Assembly: GCA_905202115.1 (NCBI GenBank)
Contig: CAJKQZ010000172.1
Coordinates: forward strand, 1 to 5,225
Origin: an uncultured Prevotellaceae bacterium
GTDB taxonomy: Bacteria > Bacteroidota > Bacteroidia > Bacteroidales > Bacteroidaceae
Direction of reading: 5' to 3'
Length of the DNA: 5,225 nucleotides
The translations under genes and the position numbers were made by a program. Of the stretch, positions 1 through 5,225 are shown piece after piece (within the stretch, counting starts at the first letter, position 1; each line of letters begins with the position of its first letter). The notes below the pieces were generated by a model. It had not been told where the DNA came from, ran no database searches, and saw nothing but the letters and a program-made list of their open reading frames with translations.

Positions 1-1368
1 ACCCTGGCTCTGACGAACAACAAGCAGCTCCTGGCAAGTGAGAAAGAACAAGAGGCCGCCGCTTACGAAAACAAGGCAGCGAAAACAAACTATCTGCCCA
101 GGCTGGCGGCAACGGCCTCATACATGCGCAACAGCCGCGAGCAACATCTGCTTTCAAGCTCTGCCCGCTCCACTCTCAGCAACTTGGGAAACGAGATGAG
201 CGGACCGCTGCAGCAGGTGGGGCAGATGGTAGGGCAGTTCCACCCCGAGGCGGCCGACCAGCTGGGTGCGTTAGAAAGCAGCGTGGTAAACGGCATGAAC
301 GGAGTGGGGCAGAAAATAAAGGATGCCTTCCGCACCGACACGCACAACCTTTTCGTCGGCGCGCTCACCATAACGCAGCCTGTTTACGTGGGAGGAAAGA
401 TACGCGCCTACGACCAGATTACAGGCTATGCCCGAGAACTGGCCGAGCAGAAGCACCGCGCCGGAGAGCAGGAGGTCATACTCAGCGCCGACGAGGCCTA
501 CTGGCAGATAGTGTCGCTCGTGCACAAGAAAAAGCTGGCCGAAAGCTATGTGCAGTTGCTTCAGCGCATGGACTCCGACGTCACGAAAATGATAAAGTCG
601 GGCGTAGCCACGCGCGCCAACGCCCTGACGGTAAGCGTAAGGCTCAATGAGGCCGAAATGGCGCTCACAAAAGTGGACAACGGGCTTGCGCTCGCGCGCA
701 TGTCGCTTTGTCAGATATGCGGACTGCCGCTCGACAGCCGTTTCACGCTCGAAGACGAGACGCGCGAGCCCCAGACGCAAGCCGTTGCCGACGCCTCGTT
801 CAACCTCTCCACCGCAATGTCCATGCGCCCCGAGCTCCGCAGCCTCGAGCTCGCCTCCGACATATACGACAAGAAAGTCAAGATTGCCCGCTCCGAATTT
901 CTTCCGCAGATAGCGCTCACCGGCAACTACCTGCTCACGAATCCGTCGGTATTCAACGGATTCGAAAAGAAATTCAAGGGCATGTTCAACATCGGCGTAA
1001 TGGTTTCGGCGCCGCTCTTCCAGTGGGGCGAGGAGAAATACAAGATACGCGCCGCAAAGGCTGAGGCCGCCATTGCGCGATACCAGCTCGACGAGGCGCG
1101 AGAGAAGGTGGAACTGCAGGTAAACCAGGCCGCATTCCGCGTTAACGAGGCAAACAAGGCCTTCATACGCGCCGAAAAGAACTGCGCGCGCGCCGAGGAA
1201 AACCTCCGCACGGCAAACGTGGGCTTCAGGGCCGGAGTTATTCCCACGAGCGATATGCTCGAAGCGCAGACGGCGTGGGTGTCGGCACAGTCGGAAAAAG
1301 TGGATGCCGCAATCGACATGCAGCTCACACGCATATACCTGCAGAAATCGCTCGGTACACTTGAATGA
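1..1368 (+). CDS. TolC-family outer membrane efflux protein, 5'-truncated
   Basis: This is the outer-membrane channel component of a tripartite exporter. The reading frame is open from the first base, so the gene begins upstream. The Met codon at 124 is internal, because the residues before it (TLALTNNKQLLASEKEQEAA, then an LPRLAATASY strand) are the usual N-terminal helix and first beta strand of the family. About 455 residues are visible, and the missing part is probably the signal peptide and a few tens of residues. The two-fold repeat of the family is clear. Half one has LPRLAATASY, a long loop (about residues 45-115), a strand around TITQPVYVGGKI, then a long alpha-helical hairpin. Half two has FLPQIALTGNY, a shorter loop, GVMVSAPLFQWGEE, then helices ending in GVIPTSDMLEAQTAWVSAQ. 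The QPVYVGGKI form and large first loop are common in Bacteroidota homologues (family knowledge). It is followed by a 249-bp gap, not directly coupled to the adaptor gene. The substrate is unknown. Confidence 0.93.
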   Translation, partial: TLALTNNKQLLASEKEQEAAAYENKAAKTNYLPRLAATASYMRNSREQHLLSSSARSTLSNLGNEMSGPLQQVGQMVGQFHPEAADQLGALESSVVNGMNGVGQKIKDAFRTDTHNLFVGALTITQPVYVGGKIRAYDQITGYARELAEQKHRAGEQEVILSADEAYWQIVSLVHKKKLAESYVQLLQRMDSDVTKMIKSGVATRANALTVSVRLNEAEMALTKVDNGLALARMSLCQICGLPLDSRFTLEDETREPQTQAVADASFNLSTAMSMRPELRSLELASDIYDKKVKIARSEFLPQIALTGNYLLTNPSVFNGFEKKFKGMFNIGVMVSAPLFQWGEEKYKIRAAKAEAAIARYQLDEAREKVELQVNQAAFRVNEANKAFIRAEKNCARAEENLRTANVGFRAGVIPTSDMLEAQTAWVSAQSEKVDAAIDMQLTRIYLQKSLGTLE

Positions 1369-1423
1369 ATCGCTTATCACGCGTAAACATCTGTTAACTG
1401 TTTTTTGCATTACATCATGCACG

Positions 1424-1446
1424 TAAAAAAACGCTTCCCGCAGGTA
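1424..1446 (+). repeat. TTCCCGCAG element, copy 1 (other copy at 5194-5213)
   Basis: An A-tract followed by CGCTTCCCGCAGGTAA lies just left of the palindrome array. The same order, an A-tract then CTTCCCGCAGTAA, occurs at 5194-5213 near the right end of the window. The identical 10-mer CTTCCCGCAG sits in both non-coding gaps, with the same flanking A-tract and TAA. This may be a shared upstream element, but two copies alone are weak evidence. Confidence 0.35.
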
Positions 1447-1450
1447 AGAA

Positions 1451-1513
1451 AAATTATCTCTGAGATAATTCAAAATATGTCAGACATAATTTAAAATATC
1501 TCAGAGATATTTT
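1451..1513. promoter_or_regulatory. Triple 21-bp palindrome array, probable operator
   Basis: Three palindromes abut exactly as units 1451-1471, 1472-1492 and 1493-1513, with centres at 1461, 1482 and 1503. Unit 3 is perfect (half-site AAAATATCTC, central A). Unit 2 has one mismatched pair (half-site AAAATATGTC). Unit 1 is perfect over 19 bp (half-site AATTATCTC, central T). The shared core is TAT(C/G)TC-W-GA(G/C)ATA. At unit positions 8 and 14 the pair is C:G, G:C, C:G across the three units, so symmetry is kept when the base changes. Spacing of 21 bp places all centres on one helix face, as expected for side-by-side dimers binding cooperatively. It lies 104 bp ahead of the adaptor start, so it probably controls that gene block. 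The cognate regulator is not in the window. A TetR-type repressor would fit such efflux loci, but this is inference. Confidence 0.8.
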
Positions 1514-1515
1514 CG
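1508..1515 (+). promoter_or_regulatory. Possible -7 promoter element overlapping third palindrome
   Basis: TATTTTCG matches the Bacteroidota -7 consensus TAnnTTTG at five of six fixed positions. It overlaps the right half of the third palindrome, which would suit repression by promoter occlusion. I cannot find a good -33 TTTG at the expected distance, so this is a weak call. If real, the transcript would carry a leader of roughly 95-100 nt before the adaptor gene. Confidence 0.22.
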
Positions 1516-1520
1516 GCCGC

Positions 1521-1580
1521 ATGAACAAAGGCTTTGCGCCGGCTCGGAAAAGGGTTCGCCGAAAAGTTAAAATAATATAA
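1521..1580 (+). other. Possible 19-codon basic leader ORF (weak)
   Basis: An ATG directly downstream of the palindrome array opens a 19-residue frame, MNKGFAPARKRVRRKVKII, ending with TAA 37 bp before the adaptor start. Eight of its 19 residues are Lys or Arg. It could be a regulatory leader peptide. A frame this short arises easily by chance, and the bases before the ATG are GC-rich rather than the A-rich stretch seen before the adaptor gene. No family is recognised. It is recorded because it sits between a likely operator and the gene it would control. Confidence 0.15.
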
Positions 1581-1617
1581 AAATATTCACGCCAAACGAA
1601 TAAAACAACTATACAAT

Positions 1618-2616
1618 ATGGCTAAAATCACAAAAGAGAGAAAACGCCTCTCGGCAGGAATGCTAATCTTCATCGCCGTAGTTGCGGCCGTGGCCGTAAT
1701 GGGAATAATAATGCTCCGCCCTGTTACCGAATACGTGGAAGGACAGGCCGAAGCCGACGAATACCGTGTTTCGAGCAAAGTGCCGGGGCGCGTGGTGAAA
1801 TTCTTTGTGCGCGAGGGCGATACCGTTCATCGCGGCGACACGCTCGTAATACTCGACGCGCCCGACGTTACCGCCAAACTCGAACAGGCACGCGCCGCCG
1901 AAGACGCAGCGCGCGCCAAACACGACGAGGCCATTGCCGGAACACGAAGCGAACAGATTCAGAGCGCATTCGACATGTGGCAAAAAGCGAAAGCCGGTCT
2001 CGATATAGCGCAGAAGTCGTACAGACGTATAAAAGAACTTTTTGAACAGGGAGTGCTGCCCGAACAGAAATACGACGAGGCCGCCGCACAGCTTGCCTCG
2101 GCCCAGGCCACCGAGAAAGCGGCCCATTCGCAGTACAGCATGGCCGTAAACGGCGCACGCCGTGAGGACAAGGCCGCAGCTGCGGCTATGGTAGACCGTG
2201 CCCGCGGTGCCGTAGACGAAGTGCAGTCGTACGTAAACGAGACAGTTCTGCTGGCACAGGCCGACGGCGAAGTGAGCGAGATATTCCCGCAAGTCGGCGA
2301 GCTTGTGGGCACCGGCGCTCCCATAATGAATATCGCCATGCTCGACAAAATGTGGGTTACTTTCAATATCCGCGAAGACATGCTCGGCGACAAAGGCATG
2401 AACAAGGAGTTCACCGCCATAATTCCCGCACTTTCCGACCGCGAAGTCAAACTGTACGTTTACTATCTCAAGGACATCGGCTCGTATGCCGCATGGAAAG
2501 CCACCAAAACTACAGGCGATTACGATTTGAGAACGTTCGAACTGCGGGCACGTTCCGATAAGAAAATCGAAGGTCTCAGACCGGGCATGTCGGTTATCTT
2601 CCCGCAAAAACACTAA
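1618..2616 (+). CDS. HlyD/EmrA-like periplasmic adaptor (membrane fusion protein)
   Basis: This is the adaptor subunit that would connect the inner-membrane permeases to the TolC-type channel. The 332-residue protein begins with a basic cytoplasmic tail (KITKERKR) and a single membrane anchor at about 14-33. The first half of the biotinyl-lipoyl domain follows at about 45-82 (VSSKVPGRVVKFFVREGDTV, then GDTLVILD). A long Ala/Glu/Lys/Gln-rich coiled-coil hairpin spans about 84-205, with its turn near GVLPEQKYDEA (145-155). The second lipoyl half is at about 206-240 (ADGEVSEIFPQVGELVGTG), and a beta-barrel runs from about 241 to the end, closing with the family signature GLRPGMSVIF. Its length is typical of short HlyD_D23/EmrA/YhiI-type adaptors. 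The start is well placed: it follows an A/T-rich stretch and gives a normal anchor. There is no Shine-Dalgarno, as is usual in Bacteroidota. The next gene begins 6 bp after its stop. The palindrome array upstream probably regulates it. Confidence 0.93.
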   Translation: MAKITKERKRLSAGMLIFIAVVAAVAVMGIIMLRPVTEYVEGQAEADEYRVSSKVPGRVVKFFVREGDTVHRGDTLVILDAPDVTAKLEQARAAEDAARAKHDEAIAGTRSEQIQSAFDMWQKAKAGLDIAQKSYRRIKELFEQGVLPEQKYDEAAAQLASAQATEKAAHSQYSMAVNGARREDKAAAAAMVDRARGAVDEVQSYVNETVLLAQADGEVSEIFPQVGELVGTGAPIMNIAMLDKMWVTFNIREDMLGDKGMNKEFTAIIPALSDREVKLYVYYLKDIGSYAAWKATKTTGDYDLRTFELRARSDKKIEGLRPGMSVIFPQKH

Positions 2617-2622
2617 GCCGTC

Positions 2623-3825
2623 ATGACCGGCGGAAAACAAGACGCTGAAAACAATACAAACGGAATGAAAAGTCTGACGAACGTTGCCCGCAGAGAGATA
2701 AGGCGAATCTTCACCAGTCCGCTTTACGTATTCTCCATGATAGGCGCTCCGCTGCTCTGCTTCGTGTTCTTCGTGACGCTCATGAGCAAGGGGCTGCCGT
2801 CGGAACTGCCGGTGGGCGTCGTCGACATGGACCGCACCGCAAATTCGCGCAACATACTGCGCAATCTCGACGCGTTCCAGCACGTGAAGATAGTTGCCCG
2901 CTACCGCACGTTCAACGAAGCGCGCGACGAAATCCAGCGCGGAAAAATCTACGGCGTGTTCTACATTCCCGAAGGCTTCTCGCGCGATTTGCAGAACCAG
3001 CAACAGCCTACAATATCGTACTACAGCAACTACGCCTACCTGATAGCCGGCACTCTCTCCTTTCAGGATTTCAAGACAATGGGGGAACTTGCCGCCGGAG
3101 CCGCCGCACGCACCACAATGAGGGCGAAAGGAATGAGCGACTCCCAGGCGCAGGAAATTCTCCAGCCGATAGTCATCAACAAGTTCCCGCTCGGAAATCC
3201 CTGGATAAACTATTCGGCCTATCTGAACAATACTTTGCTGCCCGCAGTGCTTATGATTATAATCTTTCTTGTAACGGTTTATTCTCTGGGCACTGAACTG
3301 AAGGAGAAGACGGCACGCCGGTGGCTGGCTCTCGCAGACGGTTCGATGTTCAAGGCACTTGCGGGAAAACTGCTCCCGCATACGGTTGTTTTCTTCACAA
3401 TGGCGGCGGTCTACAACCTTATTCTTTACGGCGTTCTGCACTTTCCGTGCAAGTGCGGTATGCCCGTAATGCTGATGATTTCCTTCCTTTTCGTGCTTGC
3501 CTCGCAGGGATTGGGCGTTTTCTTCATCGGATTGTTTCCCAACTTCCGTTACGCAATGAGCATAGCCTCGCTGTGGGGAATATTATCGGTTTCGATGTCG
3601 GGCTTCACGTTTCCCGTTACCGACATGCACCCTGCTTTAAAAGGTCTCTCGGTATGTTTCCCGCTGCGCCACTATTTCCTGATTTATGTAGACCAGGCTC
3701 TCAACGGCTATCCCCTTTATTATTCGTGGAGCGAGGTCATGTGGCTGCTCGTGTTCGTTCTGCTTCCGCTTATAGTGCTTCACCGGCTGAAAGGCACGCT
3801 GCTCGCATTTAAATATGAACCGTGA
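2623..3825 (+). CDS. ABC-2 type transporter permease, first of a pair
   Basis: This is an inner-membrane permease subunit of the ABC-2 superfamily (ABC2_membrane_3/YhhJ-like). The 400-residue protein has a cytoplasmic amphipathic start (VARREIRRIFTSPLYVF), TM1 at about 33-54, a large extracytoplasmic domain at about 55-203, and five more hydrophobic segments at about 204-223, 252-274, 280-304, 309-331 and 372-387. The extracytoplasmic domain carries ELPVGVVDMD and GKIYGVFYIPEGFSRDL, which are hallmarks of this subfamily and reappear in altered form in the next gene. The cytoplasmic loop after TM2 has the usual TELKEKTARRW. There is no Walker A or ABC signature, so it needs a separate ATPase. 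The ATG at 2623 lies 6 bp after the adaptor stop. Met15 (2665) is an alternative start, because the first 14 residues are polar and resemble no family N-terminus I know. The stop overlaps the start of the second permease. The substrate is unknown. Confidence 0.9.
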   Translation: MTGGKQDAENNTNGMKSLTNVARREIRRIFTSPLYVFSMIGAPLLCFVFFVTLMSKGLPSELPVGVVDMDRTANSRNILRNLDAFQHVKIVARYRTFNEARDEIQRGKIYGVFYIPEGFSRDLQNQQQPTISYYSNYAYLIAGTLSFQDFKTMGELAAGAAARTTMRAKGMSDSQAQEILQPIVINKFPLGNPWINYSAYLNNTLLPAVLMIIIFLVTVYSLGTELKEKTARRWLALADGSMFKALAGKLLPHTVVFFTMAAVYNLILYGVLHFPCKCGMPVMLMISFLFVLASQGLGVFFIGLFPNFRYAMSIASLWGILSVSMSGFTFPVTDMHPALKGLSVCFPLRHYFLIYVDQALNGYPLYYSWSEVMWLLVFVLLPLIVLHRLKGTLLAFKYEP

Positions 3826-5068
3826 AAATGTTTTTATGAAGAATATATTGCATGTGTTCCGGCGTATTTCAAGAGGAATGTCGTTCGTATGGAGCCGCGA
3901 GTTCCGCACTTCGTTCCGCGACGAGGCCGTATTGGTTTTCATACTGCTTGTGCCGTTAGGCTATCCGCTCATCTACAGTTTTATCTACGACAACGAGGTT
4001 GTGCGTGAGATTCCGGTGGCGGCGGTAGACGAGTCGAACAGTTCGCTTTCACGCGAATTCATACGCCTTGTCGACGCCACGGCAAGCGTAGACGTGGTGA
4101 GTCGCTGCTCCGACCTCGAAGAGGCGCGCGAGCTCATGAGGCGGCATAAGATATACGGAATAATACAGATTCCCGAGGACTTCAGCAGAAAGCTCAACCG
4201 CGGGCAAAGTACCAACGTTTCGGTTTTCTGCGACCTCAGTTCGCTACTTTATTACAAATCTCTGTTGTTGGCGGCAACCGACGTCTCGCTCGACATGAAT
4301 GCCGACATAAAGCTGCGGTACTTCGGAGGTTCCACTGCCCGCCAGGACGAAATTGCCGTAGCCCCACTGAAATACGAGGAGGTAAACATTTTCAACCCCA
4401 CCACCGGCATGGCCACATTTCTCATACCCGCCGTGCTCGTGCTGATACTCCAGCAAACCATGCTCCTCGGCGTAGGAGTAGCGGCCGGAACGATGAAAGA
4501 AAGAAACATGTTCCGCGCATACAGCCGTATAGGGCGGAAACCGGCGGGCACATGCCTTATCGTCATCGGCCGCGCCCTGCTGTACGTGGCGGTATACTCC
4601 GTTGTAGCGCTCTATGTGCTCGGAATCGTCCCGATTATTTTCAGATTGAACCACATAGGCCACTTTGTCGATATAGCCGCGTTCATGCTGCCCTACCTGC
4701 TGGCTGTGGCGTTCTTCGCCATGACGCTCTCGCACTTCATCAAGTCGCGCGAAGCGTGTATGCTGCTTATCGTCTTCACGTCACTCCTTTTGATATTCAT
4801 TTCCGGCCTTTCCTGGCCGGGCGCATCGGTACCCACATTCTGGAAATATGTGTCTTATTTAATCCCCTCCACGGCCGGCATAAACGGCTTCGTGCGGCTG
4901 AACAGCGAGGGGGCGCGGCTTTACCAGGTAGCCTTTGAATATCGCCTGCTTTGGGCTCAGGCGGCGTTCTATTTCCTTACCGCGTGCCTTGTAATGCGAC
5001 ACGACATTGCCGAAAGCTGTCGCAATTTCGGTCGCCTGCTTTCAAGGAAAACCGTTTCGGGAGCGTGA
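3815..5068 (+). CDS. ABC-2 type transporter permease, second of a pair
   Basis: This is a 417-residue paralogue of the preceding permease with the same plan: TM1 at about 37-58, an extracytoplasmic domain at about 59-199, then hydrophobic segments at about 200-221, 247-272, 285-306, 313-331 and 378-394. EIPVAAVDES and HKIYGIIQIPEDFSRKL match ELPVGVVDMD and GKIYGVFYIPEGFSRDL of its neighbour, and AGTMKERNMFRAY matches the TELKEKTARRW loop. The two proteins are otherwise well diverged, which suggests an obligate heterodimer rather than a recent duplication. The ATG at 3815 overlaps the upstream stop by 11 bp, consistent with coupled translation. Met8 (3836) would begin just after that stop and is an equally plausible start. 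The C-terminus ends in a basic cytoplasmic tail (FGRLLSRKTVSGA). No nucleotide-binding motifs are present, and no gene begins in the remaining 157 bp, so the partner ATPase is not seen. Confidence 0.9.
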   Translation: MNRENVFMKNILHVFRRISRGMSFVWSREFRTSFRDEAVLVFILLVPLGYPLIYSFIYDNEVVREIPVAAVDESNSSLSREFIRLVDATASVDVVSRCSDLEEARELMRRHKIYGIIQIPEDFSRKLNRGQSTNVSVFCDLSSLLYYKSLLLAATDVSLDMNADIKLRYFGGSTARQDEIAVAPLKYEEVNIFNPTTGMATFLIPAVLVLILQQTMLLGVGVAAGTMKERNMFRAYSRIGRKPAGTCLIVIGRALLYVAVYSVVALYVLGIVPIIFRLNHIGHFVDIAAFMLPYLLAVAFFAMTLSHFIKSREACMLLIVFTSLLLIFISGLSWPGASVPTFWKYVSYLIPSTAGINGFVRLNSEGARLYQVAFEYRLLWAQAAFYFLTACLVMRHDIAESCRNFGRLLSRKTVSGA

Positions 5069-5118
5069 GAAGATTACATCATCGGCAGTTGGACGCAGTT
5101 CCGACACAAACCTGAGCA

Positions 5119-5190
5119 CTCCTGCGAAAAAACGGATGCAAAAGGTTTCATGAAAAATCGTCCTCCTGCGAAAAAAATATTTTTTTCATG
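5119..5190. repeat. Short direct repeats CTCCTGCGAAAAAA and TTTCATG
   Basis: CTCCTGCGAAAAAA occurs at 5119-5132 and again at 5163-5176, an offset of 44 bp. Each copy is followed by TTTCATG, at 5146-5152 and 5184-5190. The result is two degenerate tandem units of the form CTCCTGCGAAAAAA, spacer, TTTCATG, with spacers of 13 and 7 bp. The function is unknown. A duplicated regulatory site or an imperfect local duplication are both possible. Confidence 0.55.
5170..5187. repeat. 18-bp A/T palindrome
   Basis: A G, seven A, TA, seven T and a C form a perfect 18-bp palindrome overlapping the second direct repeat. As RNA it would be a weak A-U hairpin with a U-rich 3' arm, so a minor bidirectional terminator role is conceivable. 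It lacks a GC-rich stem, and it may instead be a rigid A-tract or upstream promoter element. Confidence 0.4.
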
Positions 5191-5193
5191 TGG

Positions 5194-5213
5194 TAAAAAA
5201 CTTCCCGCAGTAA
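5194..5213 (+). repeat. TTCCCGCAG element, copy 2
   Basis: TAAAAAA followed by CTTCCCGCAG and TAA matches the element at 1424-1446, with a 2-bp and a 1-bp length difference. If it marks promoter regions, a gene should start shortly beyond the right edge of the window. Confidence 0.35.
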
Positions 5214-5225
5214 ATTGAAAATACA

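Larger units (their letters stand above)
1369..1617. other. Intergenic region between outer-membrane and adaptor genes
   Basis: This 249-bp A/T-rich gap splits the tolC-like gene from the hlyD-permease block, whose genes are otherwise nearly touching. From left to right it holds a weak imperfect inverted repeat (TGCAT 1406-1410 with ATGCA 1417-1421, flanked by a T-tract and an A-tract), the element TTCCCGCAG near 1436-1442, the triple palindrome array at 1451-1513, and a leader with a possible small ORF. A GC-rich 6-bp stem with one bulge (1514-1520 with 1536-1541) could form in the leader RNA. I see no convincing intrinsic terminator after the tolC-like stop, so read-through from upstream remains possible. 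Confidence 0.6.
5069..5225. other. Non-coding region after the permease block
   Basis: No gene is supported in these 157 bp. A 6-bp stem (GTTGGA 5088-5093 with TCCGAC 5100-5105, one G-T pair, 6-nt loop) lies 19 bp after the last stop but has no T-run behind it, so it is not a convincing intrinsic terminator. The rest is A/T-rich with short repeats and a long A/T palindrome, described separately. The right end may be the promoter region of a gene outside the window. Confidence 0.5.

Noticed and set aside
124..126. ATG at 124 as the true start of the tolC-like gene
   Set aside because: The frame is open to base 1, and the residues before this Met match the first helix and strand of the family. 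The gene is cut by the window edge.
271..1473. A 400-codon open frame on the minus strand opposite the tolC-like gene
   Set aside because: The composition is abnormal (many Arg, Val, Tyr and Cys), there is no family signature, and the + strand frame encodes a clear TolC-family protein throughout.
1451..1513. CRISPR-like array or intrinsic terminators
   Set aside because: The 21-bp units abut with no spacers. The stems are A/T-rich with only one central base, so they make poor terminators. Exact helical phasing fits protein binding better.
2464..2700. Extra operator half-sites TATCTC (2464-2469) and GAGATA (2695-2700)
   Set aside because: They are single half-sites inside coding sequence with no palindromic partner. 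Six-base matches are expected by chance in a window of this size.
1663..3441. A 592-codon open frame on the minus strand across the adaptor and first permease genes
   Set aside because: The translation is rich in His, Cys, Arg and Tyr with no recognisable domain. It lies entirely opposite two well-supported genes and spans the gap between them. It is a shadow of their codon usage.
5088..5105. Transcription terminator after the last permease
   Set aside because: The 6-bp stem contains a G-T pair and is followed by ACAAACC rather than a T-run, so it does not meet the usual pattern.

Overview
The window most likely comes from a Bacteroidota genome, probably Bacteroidales. Three things suggest this: A/T-rich stretches with no clear Shine-Dalgarno sequence ahead of the start codons, frequent ATA isoleucine codons in otherwise GC-moderate genes, and the gene set and protein style (a TolC-type protein with a 'QPVYVGGKI' strand and a long first loop, a small HlyD-type adaptor, and two consecutive ABC-2 permeases). 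The genus cannot be assigned from this sequence.

Layout: all genes lie on the + strand. Positions 1-1368 hold a TolC-family outer-membrane efflux protein whose 5' end, including the signal peptide, is outside the window. A 249-bp gap follows (1369-1617). It contains a striking array of three abutting 21-bp palindromes at 1451-1513, whose centres are exactly 21 bp (two helical turns) apart. A tight three-gene block comes next: a HlyD/EmrA-like membrane fusion protein (1618-2616), then after 6 bp an ABC-2 permease (2623-3825), then an 11-bp overlap with a second, paralogous ABC-2 permease (3815-5068). The last 157 bp (5069-5225) hold no gene. They carry short direct repeats and a long A/T palindrome.

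Working model: the two permeases form a heterodimeric inner-membrane channel. The membrane fusion protein bridges the periplasm to the TolC channel, giving a tripartite exporter for an unknown substrate such as a drug, lipid or toxic metabolite. No ATP-binding subunit is encoded here, so the energy source is either outside the window or unusual. The palindrome array between tolC-like and hlyD-like genes looks like a cooperative operator, so the adaptor-permease block is probably transcribed or regulated separately from, or in addition to, the outer-membrane gene. The array is the most notable feature. The genes are recognisable members of known families, and I see no wholly new system.
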